Below the pieces are notes generated by a model. That model did no database searches. It was not told where the DNA came from and saw only the letters and a list, made by a program, of their open reading frames with translations. This document shows positions 50,001-59,713 of a stretch of 64,000 nt of DNA, one piece after another; position 1 is the first letter of the stretch; each line of letters opens with the position of its first letter. The position numbers and the translations under genes are program-made. Source of the stretch: Panax quinquefolius (lineage: Eukaryota; Streptophyta; Magnoliopsida; Apiales; Araliaceae); assembly GCA_020205615.1 (NCBI GenBank), contig CM035173.1:47420617-47484616 (forward strand), in the 5' to 3' direction.

Positions 50001-51494
50001 TGATTCATTATTATCTCCCATATTTTCCTTGTCCCATGGATAAAGGGCTTCACCTTATCCCTTTCAATTAAGCCTAATCATGTGGTTGAGAGTGCTTAAT
50101 AGATTTGCAACCAATGAGAGCTTGACAACCATGTACTTGTGTGTAAGAGTTACTAATTATGGATATTGTTTAGCTTAATTAGTTGACTTAAAAGGCCTAA
50201 TAGGGCCAGCTATATATATACTAATTCCTTCATTTAGCCTTTATTTTAATGCATAAATTAGATAAATCAAAGGTCTAAAATACCCTTAATCAAGTAGACT
50301 AAGTTTGGGCTTGCATTTTATTTCTTTTGGGCTTCCCCTTTAATTGTTTTGGGCCATGTAATGAACATAGTCTAACAAATTTAATATATGCTACCCAAAT
50401 TGTTTATTTAGGGTTTTCATTTCCAATCTTATAAAATTTAATTACTTATACATGTGACTTTAGCTCATAACTTAATTAGGTTTACACGAAATAGGTTTAA
50501 AATTATTAGTCACTTGAAATAACAAAATTATCCACTTAAGTTAGTATACATATAAATACTAATCTTTCCTTATTACCATAACCTTAGGTTATTTAATTGT
50601 CTCACCTAATGTATAATTAGGTTATGAAGCTTTCATTTTTTTAATGAAATCTATAAATGTATATATCCATAACTGTAGTATATATGTTTATTGATCCATG
50701 CACCACTTCACATATGTTGTCACATATTAAATCACTGTATAACACAAAGTTTTAAATATCAATAATGTTCATACATATATAGTGACTTAAAATTCACGGT
50801 TATTAACCCTTAGGATTTTCAAAAAATAGAAAATTAATATTTCTAAATTGTAATTAGGATTCTCGAATTAAATTAAACTTTCCCATTCATAAATCAATTT
50901 TGTTAATTAGGATTATTTATCCCATTTTAAATTGCTAATTTAGCAATTAAGTCAACAATTGTACATTAGGGTTTCTGACGAAACAATTAGGGTTTAAAAA
51001 TCTGAAATTAGAGTTTGCTAATTAATTAAGCTTTACCCTAATTAATATTATAATTAATATCACTTAAGCATTATAATTATCCTTTAAATTCCCAGATTAG
51101 GGTTTCTAATTTCTGAATTAGGGTTTCGGATTCCCAGAACTGAAATTAGGGTTTCAGAACTAGTTTTAGGGTTTCTTATCAGTCATTAGGGTTTTCTAAC
51201 TGAACGTTGTCGTTCTTAATAATATTAGGGTTTAACACTGATAAAATTTATCTGGCCAACCCTTAACCCTTAACCACATCACGTGCACATGAGATAATAC
51301 CATATTCGAGAACATAAACACTTATACACTTAATCTGAATAATTCACTAAATCCTTCATGGAATTTTGAAATCCTCAAAATTCCTTCCCAAAAATATCAA
51401 AGCGATACACTCATTTTACATACAGGTTTATCATTTGACCTTAAATCCATCATTTAAAATTTTAATAAATTATGCGATTTCTCGGGTTGTCACA
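47097..51494 (-). mobile_element. LARD LTR6 (intact, 4398 bp)
   Basis: The best-preserved copy together with LTR1. AT-rich block at 48060-48790, 94-codon sense ORF at 49118-49402, leader ORF at 49868-50053 (61 codons), TATA at 50211-50220, telobox cluster about 50930-51235. Confidence 0.82.
49868..50053 (-). CDS. Recurrent short LARD leader ORF, LTR6 copy
   Basis: 61 codons, one Ser codon shorter than the LTR1 copy by loss of one unit of a GAA repeat. In-frame length changes in two copies are consistent with, but do not prove, coding. Hypothetical. Confidence 0.15.
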   Translation of the reverse strand: MKPFIHGTRKIWEIIMNQPFHLLEYSTFSHSSSNFLSQASNFKRERFGFERESKGGRGVLG

Positions 51495-53338
51495 TTCACC
51501 CTTCTTTAAAAATTTCGTCCCCAAAATTTACCTTACACCTTACTCCTTATTCCATGCGCTTATACACCATTCATACACATCATCACATCTTTACCCAATA
51601 CACCACTCACATGAGTAAAAGTTTTCAAATTTGTCTTTGAGGGATCATATAGACCATGAACACATAGTTTTAGCGGTATTCATACCTGAAAGCGAAGACA
51701 TTACTTGGTATGTTTACAATCACAAAGAAGGTAAACTACCATTACTAGTACTTTAGGTGATTAGCCTATCGTACCCTTACGTCATGCATAACGTATTAAT
51801 TATGTCTAGCGAATATTTACGCTATTAGATTGGAATATTTATCCAAACAACATAGTTCACCTCAGTCTTATCATAGGATTCTGCACCAAAACAATTTGGT
51901 TCGAGAAATTTCTTTCAATAAACACTTAGAGTTTTCATAAACATTAGTCTAGCTGAATCGAATAGCGTAGACTCACATCAATAATTCAATTCAATCGAAT
52001 TATTTAGGTATAGCCAAACCCCATTGGCAAACTAAAATTTGGAAAACATTTTTGAGAATGACGTCATGATGCCGTACTGTATTAACAATCCGTTTGAGGA
52101 TGTCGTCATCGTATGAATTTGTCATAACACATCATACAATAGTGGAACAATGATTTTTAGATCGAATTCACACTAAGTATTCCTGTATTTACAACTCCAT
52201 CAACTTTTTATCATTTTTGCACCAGGTTACATGGTACATAAGTTATAAATAAAATATATTTTGATATTTCAAATCTTTTGTGTCTAGCTGAAATAAGTAG
52301 CATAGACTATACTTTAAACGGTTTCAAAAATTATTACGAGTCTACATTTTTTTTAAAAGCACATAGTGCGTATTTAGCTTGATGTCAAAATTTCGAAGTC
52401 TAGCATAGCTAGGAGTTTTGGAAAGCTTATGCCTCCACTAATGATCATTTGCTTAAACAGTCTATCTATTCTTATTATCCTTAATACTCCATTTACATTA
52501 ATAACTATACCCGGTTCATTGAACCACACTTATGTTTTCATGAACTTGCCACAATCATATGAGTTTAAGAACTTGTCCTAGACAGACCTTTGGCGTCCAT
52601 TGCTGAGGGGTTCATAAACATTTCATATAAGTATGAGTCAAGAATGTCACATAAGTATAAGTTTTAAGAACTCGTACTTAACCTTATATTCTCTATCTAT
52701 GACCTATCTACCTGTTATACACATGAGAAAGGAATCACCCTCTTAACATGCATATAGCAAATAACGCGACATAAACATTTCAATGATTATCAGTGCCAGA
52801 AACTAAGTGGTTTTTACACCAAGTACAATTCCCCGCCCATACAAGGAATTATACAACTCAGCTGCCGACACGAGTCCTCAATTGAATCCCCACCTATTAC
52901 TAACCCCCTTTTCAATACGAATTTCATTTAATCCGTATTCTTTCCTGAATTTGTACCAATTTATAGTTCAACTTGCACACAACATTGTTGCTGTAAACTT
53001 TCCAATCATCAGATTGATTCTTTTTCCTTATTATAACCTTTTCAGATCACGGAGTGATCTCATCGTATATATTACGATTTATTTCTATGTCTTGATCGTT
53101 TTGTTTTACGATCTCCTATCCCTGTACTTTCAGTCTTTTAGACTCGATCTATTCACCACTACTGTTTAACTTTATTATCAGAGTTAGGGAACTCTGTGTC
53201 TTCACAACTCGCCGAGATTCGTCTTTGAATCTTACCGATCAACTAACTCTATGTAAGTTAGATCTTATCCTAATTACTGCGGTTATTGGTCTCAGGAATT
53301 CCTACCTAAGGTTCATAACCAACAACTTTGATACCAAC
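51495..53338 (-). mobile_element. LARD internal region 6 (1844 bp)
   Basis: Complete internal, with the clearest PBS at 53325-53338 (GTTGGTATCAAAG on the minus strand) and the 120-codon antisense ORF at 52807-53169. No gag or pol motif. Confidence 0.78.
52807..53169 (+). CDS. Recurrent antisense ORF, internal 6 copy
   Basis: 120 codons, close to the copies at 31599 and 43973, with a few amino-acid changes and no frameshift. Hypothetical. Confidence 0.18.
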   Translation: MVFTPSTIPRPYKELYNSAADTSPQLNPHLLLTPFSIRISFNPYSFLNLYQFIVQLAHNIVAVNFPIIRLILFPYYNLFRSRSDLIVYITIYFYVLIVLFYDLLSLYFQSFRLDLFTTTV

Positions 53339-53398
53339 TGTGATAGCCCCGAATCCGGGTCCCAAATCACCGCGGATCCGGTACAATCATTCTACAAC
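53339..53398 (-). mobile_element. LARD LTR7, truncated to 60 bp
   Basis: Only the last 60 bp of the LTR remain before the sequence switches to element C's LTR. CAAC at 53395-53398 is shared by both partners, which suggests a microhomology-joined deletion of about 4.3 kb of LTR7 together with part of C's LTR. Confidence 0.75.
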
Positions 53399-54258
53399 AA
53401 TGTTAAACTGATAAAATATACTAAACATCAAGTTTAACTGCAGTGGAACAAGCAATCCATTAGAAGAGTCAAGTAGAGCATGATATCTACTATCTTCTAT
53501 GATTTAAAAGGTTTATCATCAATTTTATCGCTGAGACTCAGCTTAATAAATAATCCACATCACTGAATTATCCATGCACCATGGGCCAATGATATTCATT
53601 ATTATCACAATTAGTCATGTTCATCTCAACAATTGTCCATTAATGCACTACGGGCCAATGAGGACTTTTACCACATCATTTGTAACATTACAGGTCATGA
53701 TTATACCGAATGATTCATGGTCATAATCATACCAATCAACAGTCCATCTATGCACGTAAGCCAAAGATGACTTTCATCATAATATAAGCATGAGGATGAT
53801 GACAATGATATAAGAATTCAATTAAAAGAAAACAAAGGATAAATTTTAAAGATTTATAATTCAATTTATCCAGAATTCCATAATGTCCAAATTGTCAACA
53901 TGATACTGCTTTGTGGAGTAAAATTCAAGAATAATATTGTATCAAAAATGATTTGGACATAAAAGAAATCAATTTTTGTCATGAATAGTACCCCGGATGA
54001 ATAGTACCCGAGTGAATAGTATCTCGTGAATAGTACTTCGAGAATAGTACCCCGTGAATAGTACTCCAACATGAAAGGGTTAAAACTTATCAAGAATGCT
54101 TAGAATAATATTTCCATGAAAAGATATTGGATGAAGTGCAAATATCAAAGAATTTCTGATCATTTCAGGAATTATAGAAGCAATGCTTACCATAGTAAGT
54201 TTAGAGTTAGGAATCTGAAATAAACAATATACGAAAATGCAAATGGATTTTCAATTGT

Positions 54259-54540
54259 CATGCGGTAGTCCGCGTATACGATCATTTCCATAATTTAATA
54301 ACAAATGAATATGAAGGGTTATTCACCAGGCATGCGGTAGTCCGCGTAGACAGGTTATTCCCACAGAATAATAAAGAATGGAATAACAAAAGAATTTCAC
54401 CATGCATGCGGTAGTGCGCGTAGACAGATTATTCCAACAGAATGATAAATAATAGAATAACAACAGGATTTCACCATGCATGCGGTAGTCCGCGTAGACA
54501 GGTTATTCAAACAGAATGATAAAGAATGGAATAACAACCC
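54259..54540 (-). repeat. 72-74-bp tandem repeat with GCGGTAGTCCGC hairpin, 4 units
   Basis: TGCGGTAGTCCGCGTA recurs at 54261, 54333, 54407 and 54481, separated by AT-rich stretches containing AATAAAGAATGGAATAAC. GCGG and CCGC can pair around a TAGT loop. The third unit has GTGCGC in place of GTCCGC. The array lies 200-470 bp downstream of the TATA box, in the likely R/U5 leader. Confidence 0.8.
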
Positions 54541-54730
54541 TTACGAGTATTGAAAGAAATAACTCTCTTCATAAAATACGAAAGAAATAATACCCCTTAC
54601 CTTAGTAGGAGATTAGATACTTCAATAGTGTAGTAACAGAATACTCTTCTTCTTTCTCTCTTATTCTCTCTATACTTTCTTTCTCTATAGCTTGAATGAA
54701 TTGGTGAAAAATAATGAAGAACTAGGCTTC

Positions 54731-54740
54731 TATTTATAGA
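54731..54740 (-). promoter_or_regulatory. TATA box of element C LTR
   Basis: TCTATAAATA on the minus strand, within the near-palindrome CTTCTATAAATAGAAG. It stands about 20 bp downstream of the 31-bp repeat array and upstream of a GA-rich leader. Confidence 0.65.
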
Positions 54741-54758
54741 AGATTTCTAGCTTAGCCC

Positions 54759-55006
54759 TTGCAATGTGAAAAGGCAAGCGGCTTGACGACTGGTGATGTG
54801 AAAAGAAAAGTGTTTTGACGTTTGTAATGTGAAACAACAAGTGATTTGACGCCTGTAATGTGAAACAACAAGTGGTTTGACGCCTGTAATGTGAAACGAC
54901 AATTGGTTCGATGCCTGTAATATGAAACGACAATTAGTTTGACGCCTGTAATGTGAAACGACAATTGGTTCGACTCCAGTAATATGAAACGACAAGTGGT
55001 TTGACA
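54759..55006 (-). repeat. 31-bp minisatellite in U3 of element C, 8 units
   Basis: Eight units with exact 31-bp spacing (GCCTGTAATGTGAAAC phase marks at 54851, 54882, 54913, 54944). It sits directly upstream of the TATA box, the classic place for retrotransposon enhancer repeats. Since 31 leaves remainder 1 on division by 3 and the unit has no minus-strand stop, all three minus frames are open. The resulting peptides are permutations of SHYRRQT / FHITGV words. Confidence 0.85.
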
Positions 55007-55924
55007 TTTGGTAAAGGCAATTACTATTGGCGAAAGTGACTCTTCGATGATGACATATGGGCCTCCATAGAATAAACCAAACTTACCACAAACGTCTCAT
55101 AACAGACTTCTTATTTATATCAAAGATTGAATAAATATTAACACAAATCATTTTATCTTCAATCAACACATAATTAATCTTTCAACAATTATTCATCATT
55201 AATATTATAACTCACAATATTTAACAACCAGATCATTCTCAGGAAAGAGGGGACTTTCCAATAAGGATTTCTCTCTATTGGAGCGCAATTTGGTGACCAA
55301 ACCTCTCCTCGACAGAACTTTCTAGACATCGTCAATATTGCAAATAATAATATGAATAAATATATCATCTCAATTATTGATTTAAAAATATATAAAATAT
55401 CGACAATAATTGAATCAAATAACGTGAGATACTATGCAACAATTACTATAGCAATAATTGAACAAAATTGAGTGACTTCTCACGTAAGCATCAATAATCA
55501 ATACCGTATGCTACTATAAAACCACGCGTATTACTGTACTTTTATTACCAGGTATTTCAACAGTTAACGGAAAAACTTCTGCCGTTATTTCATTAAAAGA
55601 TAATTTTGTCATTTTTTAACTCTGACAATAATTCTGTTGTGGGGTCCACCAATGATTGTGTCGTCATACGAATATTCCACGATAAAAGAATATTCCCCGA
55701 CCAAACGAATATTTTATAACAACTTGCTTTACCTTACAAAATTTTCATATATCACCCTTAGCTTTAATCCTTTTTATCAATTTAACCATTTACTAAATGA
55801 AATAATAATTATAAGAAAATTGAATACTTTTATTTCATAAAATTCGGGGTCTTATAATCTCCCATCCTTATGAAATTTCGCCCTCGAAATTAGGGTACAT
55901 ACTTGGTATGTCAAAGAGGTGAAG

Positions 55925-56265
55925 ATACCTTGATTTCATTTCAGATTCTAACTCCCAAGTCATTTCCTCAACATCGTGGTTTCTCTACAAAACTTTAACT
56001 TGAGGTATAACCTTGAAGCGTATAATATGTTCCTTCTTATCTATGATTTTAACAGAAACCTCTTCATACATTAAATTTTCCGCTATTTCGTCCGCTTCTA
56101 ACTCAATAATGTGGTTCGGGTCTTCCACATAATTACGTAACATAGATATGTAAAAAAAAACGTTATGAACACGCGACATACTTGGCGGTAAAGCGAGTCT
56201 ATAGGCCACAGTACCTACTTGATTGAGGATTTCAAATAGACCAATAAAATTGAGGGTTGAGATTT
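55925..56265 (-). pseudogene. Element C integrase C-terminus and chromodomain
   Basis: Open from 56209: VAYRLALPPSMSRVHNVFF, then YEEVSVKIIDKKEHI and PQVKVL. It stops at TAG where chromodomains of this type have Trp (55985), followed by RNHDVEEMTWELESEMK in the same frame. A Trp TGG to TAG change fits deamination of a methylated C on the other strand. Directly upstream is the linker joined at the same point as in element A. Confidence 0.65.
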
Positions 56266-56397
56266 CCTCTCTTCATCGATTCTTGCTTCTAGAATAACAC
56301 CCTCTTGAACCTTCTTCTTCACATTCATCGACTCTGAGTCTGTAGCTTGAGCGGCTTTAACTTTATCAATTAAAGTCGGTTCTACTCGTATATTCAC
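56266..56397 (-). pseudogene. Element C integrase linker segment
   Basis: EPTLIDKVKAAQATD and KKKVQEGVILEARIDEE correspond to the stretch between RNase H and the integrase zinc finger in B (about 22490-22600). It is joined straight to the sequence preceding VAYRLAL, skipping about 1 kb of integrase. Confidence 0.6.
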
Positions 56398-56406
56398 TAT
56401 CTACAC

Positions 56407-56744
56407 TTAGGTTCTTGGAGTCTTTAACTCTATCTCCATCTTTTGTAAGTCATACGAAATGGGTCTTTGTGTTAACAACGTCACACTCGTAACTGCATAC
56501 GATCTTCTACTCAACTTGTCAGATACCACGTTCGCTCTTCCACGATGATATTGAATGGTATGGTCGTAATCTTCAACAGCTCGAGCCAACGTCTTTGGCG
56601 CATTATATGTTCGTTTTGGTTGAAGAAATATTTAAGGGTTTTAGAAATGGATTTTGTACTGGGGTCAATACAAAATTCAATATCACACTTTGGGGGTAGG
56701 CCAGGAAGTTTATTCAGGAAATACGTCAGGAAATTCACTAACAA
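56407..56744 (-). pseudogene. Element C RT start fused to RNase H end
   Basis: LPGLPPKCDIEFCIDPSTKS (RT N-terminus) runs directly into LKYFFNQNEHIMRQRRWLEL (RNase H end), then DHTIQYHRGRANVVSDKLSR after a frame change. In B the equivalent ends are about 1.1 kb apart, so the whole RT catalytic region including Y/F-x-DD is lost. The fusion stays open across the junction. Confidence 0.75.
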
Positions 56745-57230
56745 CCGAAATATTATTCAAATCTGACGTATTTTTATTCAAGTCCATGACATGGGCTAAG
56801 AAAGCTTGACATCCGTTTTTTAATAAACGAATGACTTTATGGCTTAATATGAAAGTGTTTGACTTTAGTGGTTTGGTTGCTTGAATTCGCATAATAGGTT
56901 GGTTAGGAATATAAAAACTAATAACCTTACGAAAATAATCAATTTTAGCATGATGAGTGGTTAACCAATCAATCCCTAAAATCACATCAAATGCAAGTAT
57001 CTTTAAAGAGATAAGATCAACAGGTAACGTGAAATTGTCGATTTGAATCAAACAAGATTAATAAATAGTGGAGGTAACGAAGGTTTCTCATAATGGAGTT
57101 TCAATAGATAAGTCAAAGTCTAATTTCTTAGGGGTCAAGTTCAAATGTTGAGCGCAAGCAAGAGAGATAAAAGAATGGGTAGAACCGGTATCTAATAAGG
57201 TATAGACTTCGCTAAAGTTTATGATTAGCT
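56710..57230 (-). pseudogene. Element C protease region
   Basis: LISLKILAFDVILGIDWLTT and KIDYFRKVISFYIPNQ, then the linker LLKNGCQAFLAHVMDLNKN leading to FPDVFPE, are open from 57051 to 56710. Upstream (57230-57060) the active-site half is present in other frames: AEVYTLLDTGSTHSFIS-like text can be seen around 57190-57160, so D-T-G is recognisable but not in one frame with the rest. Confidence 0.6.
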
Positions 57231-57359
57231 TACCCGTGATAACTTCATTCGGGTTCCTCGTCACGAAAAACGCTCTCTTAAACTACCGATTTTGAATTGT
57301 CTAGGACATCCTTTGGCGTCACCATCCCAGCTGGACTTAACTTTGCTATAAAGGACATT

Positions 57360-58030
57360 CCACTCTTAATTGCTTTGTCACATTCCTGATCCATGATTTG
57401 AATCATTACTCTCTGATCCATATCAAATTGGGGTTAACCGCTCTGCACAGGGTAATTTCGAACTCGATGTTGGATTCTACCAATTGCTGTCCAAAAAGCG
57501 AAATCCATTTCATCTATTTTGGCCTTATTGGATCGGACGTCTTTTTCTACAATATCAACGCGTCGTGAGGCTTTTACACATGCATCCTCCATTCTCATTT
57601 GTTCAGTTGTTTCTTCTTTCATCAGAACTTTGATCACAACATTATTAGATTCCAGCTCTAATATCTTATACTCTGACAAAGAGTGCTTCTGTTCAAGAAT
57701 CGCACATTGGGTAACACAATTTTGAATTGTTGCATCTCTTTACTCCCTGACCGCCTGCCCTTCTTCAGCCCGCTCTTCTAACTCATGAATACGATTTTGT
57801 AATTCTAAATTTTGATCATAAAATTCTTCTAATAAATTCTCCTCAGGTTCCTCTTCTTCCTCACTCTCAGCTGCTACCTCTGCGACTAGCTCGGGTGCAA
57901 CTATTAGTTCTTCATTTACCACGTAGATATCTCTAATTTCTTCTTCGTCTGACATCACATTAACCTGGTTGGTGATTAAAGGTGTTTCAACGGTCTCATT
58001 CACTCCATTGTTAACATTTTCAACTGACAT
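57360..58030 (-). pseudogene. Element C acidic coiled-coil ORF upstream of protease
   Basis: The first part (58030-57740, 96 codons) starts MSVENVNNGVNETVE, includes RDIYVVNEELIV, an acidic ESEEEEEPEE run and a coiled coil (FYDQNLELQNRIHELEERAE), then stops. The second part (57679-57434) continues the coil to RIQHRVRNYPVQ and, past another stop, DQRVMIQIMDQECDKAI. The same order occurs in D's intact 239-codon ORF. No gag capsid or zinc knuckle follows; the sequence goes on to the pre-protease linker. Function unknown. Confidence 0.6.
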
Positions 58031-58200
58031 TTTTCAAACACTGCCACAAAACAAGGGTTAATTAACATGCCACATATTATCCCTATACTCTGACCGACCA
58101 ATTAAATAACAAATAAGCTTAGGTAGGTCATACTAGCGAAGGAATTACCCGCCTCTCCCCTCCTAGTTCTAGTCTCACATCTTAGCCAGGGATCATATCC

Positions 58201-58218
58201 CTAAGCTTTGATACCAAC
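58201..58218 (-). other. PBS of element C
   Basis: GTTGGTATCAAAGCTTAG on the minus strand directly after the LTR end, an iMet-type PBS with one change (CAGAGC to CAAAGC). Confidence 0.75.
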
Positions 58219-59221
58219 TGTGTCGCCCCCAAAATAGGTATACATCATCCATTCTGAGTCGCCAAATACATGGTACAGAATACAAATACAAACTTAAATA
58301 TATAGCATGAGCTGTGAGTTTTAATACAAATATTGTCTTCTAGACAGTATTTAAACTCAAAATAAGTCCTCAATACATTTATTATCACACTATTTCACAA
58401 AATAGTGAGGACTACTAATGCAAACATCTGGACCGTCACACTCCGTTCCCCGACTAGTCCCAGCTATATTCTCATTTTCTGAAGAGAAAAATGAAAGCAA
58501 AGGGGTGAGCTCAACTAGCACATCAAGAAATATTATGACTAAGATAATGCATAATAAATTATCGTTAGCCTTCAACAGTGTTAAACTGATAAAATATAAT
58601 AAACATCAAGTTTAACTGTAGTGGAACAAGCAATCCATTAGAAGAGTCAAGTAGAGCATGATATCTACTATCTTCTATGATTTAAAAGGTTTATCATCAA
58701 TTTTATCATTTGAGACTCGACAATAAATAATCCACATCACTGAATTATCCATGCACCACGGGCCAAGGATATTCATTATTATCATAATTGGTCATGTTCA
58801 TCTCAACAACTGTCCATCAATGCACTACGGGCCAATTAGGACTTTTACCACATCATTTGTAACATTACAGGTCATGATTATACCGAATGATTCCTGGTCA
58901 TAATCATACCAATCAACAGTCCATCTATGCACGTAAGCCAAAGATGACTTTCATTATAATATAAGCATGAGGACGATGACAATGATATAAGAATTCAATT
59001 AAAAGAAAGCAAAGGATAAATTTTAAAGATTTATAATTCAATTTATCCAGAATTTCATAATGTCCAAATTATCAACATGATACTGCTTTGTGGAGTAAAA
59101 TTCAAGAATAATATTGTATCAAAAATGATTTGGACATAAAAGAAATTAATTTTTGTCATGAATAGTACCCCAGATGAATAGTACCCAAGTGAATAGTATC
59201 CCGTGAATAGTACTTCGGGAA
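58219..59221 (-). mobile_element. Element C 5' LTR, end part
   Basis: Ends GGGGGCGACACA at 58219 and matches the 3' LTR from 58578 onward (53399 equivalent). It is interrupted by D at 59222 inside the TACTATTCACG array and continues for about 20 bp at 62337-62357 before E. The rest of the LTR is expected beyond the window. Confidence 0.8.
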
Positions 59222-59272
59222 TGTGACACCCCCAAATCCGGTACTTCCATTTCCACAGGATTTGGTGTTCAC
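59222..59272 (+). repeat. Element D left terminal inverted repeat
   Basis: TGTGACACCCCCAAATCCGG...GGTGTTCAC, 51 bp. It pairs with 62281-62331 in inverted orientation; mismatches are at position 2 (G/A) and in ATCCGG/ATCTGG. Both orientations begin TGTGA-like and end TCAC(A)-like, so the arm can pass for an LTR terminus read either way. Confidence 0.85.
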
Positions 59273-59713
59273 TGTACAAGCATCATCTATCTTCGAAAAG
59301 TATCTTGCTCCCTTTAACTGATCGAAAAAATCGTCGATTCGCGGTAATGGATACCTATTCTTAATCGTGACCTTATTCAGTTCTCTATAGTCGATGCAGA
59401 GCCGCATCGTTCCATCCATCTTCTTCACAAATAAAACCGGCGCTCCCCACGGTGATACGCTTGGTTGAATATACTTTTTATCCAGTAATTCTTGTAGTTG
59501 AACCATCAGTTCTTTCATCTCTATCGGTGCCATTCGGTACGGTGCCTTTGATATTGGGGCCGTTCCTGGAGCCAAATCGATCACAAATTCAACTTCTCTG
59601 TATGGAGGAAGTCCTGGCAAATCGTCCGGAAATACGTCTATGAAATCTCTCACTACCGGAATCTCATCTATTTTTGGATTCTCTTTACGACTATTGACTA
59701 TGAAATCTCTCAC
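59273..59713 (-). pseudogene. Element D reverse transcriptase, N-terminal part only
   Basis: Open frame with [37 protein letters not shown], the [10 protein letters not shown] block, [20 protein letters not shown] and GARYFSKID, all well kept. It stops being RT one residue after SKID, where the left terminal repeat begins and reading continues into C's LTR (to 59156). The catalytic Asp-Asp motif is absent, so no polymerase activity is possible. A 23-bp word (TGAAATCTCTCACTACC...) is repeated 60 bp apart at 59641 and 59701. Confidence 0.8.

Larger units (their letters stand above)
1386..53398 (-). repeat. Head-to-tail array of a LARD-like LTR retrotransposon (7 LTRs, 6 internals)
   Basis: LTR termini (TGTGATAGCCCC on the plus strand) recur at 1386, 7628, 32131, 38353, 44505, 47097 and 53339. 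The spacing is about 6.15-6.25 kb, except where A/B are inserted (7628 to 32131) and where a unit is deleted (44505 to 47097). Each period is one ~4.4-kb LTR plus one ~1.84-kb internal bounded by a PBS and a PPT. The pattern is LTR-int-LTR-int-...-LTR, so neighbouring units share LTRs. No gag or pol is present in any unit. Long LTRs and a non-coding interior fit the large retrotransposon derivative (LARD) class. Confidence 0.85.
53399..55856 (-). mobile_element. Element C 3' LTR, main part
   Basis: LTR of a minus-strand chromovirus, starting TATAAGACCCC at 55856 (first G changed to A). In sense order: a 31-bp minisatellite (55006-54759), a TATA box (54740-54731), a GA-rich leader, four 72-74-bp repeats (54540-54259) and a TACTATTCACG array (54065-53990). 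It breaks off at 53399, about 360 bp short of the end seen in the 5' LTR. The last 44 bp appear to lie at 1342-1385. Confidence 0.8.
55857..58218 (-). mobile_element. Element C internal region (2.36 kb, heavily deleted)
   Basis: Bounded by a PPT (AAGGATGGGAGAT, about 55860-55872) and a PBS (58201-58218). In sense order: coiled-coil ORF, protease, start of RT fused to the end of RNase H, integrase linker, integrase C-terminus with chromodomain. Capsid, zinc knuckles, RT catalytic core and integrase core are absent, so C is non-autonomous. Confidence 0.8.

Noticed and set aside
1386..53398. Ordinary satellite DNA
   Set aside because: Each unit has LTR ends, PBS and PPT in the right order, so it is a retrotransposon-derived array.
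54759..55006. Regularly spaced repeats resembling a CRISPR array
   Set aside because: Units are contiguous 31-bp copies with no unique spacers, in a plant LTR; it is a minisatellite.
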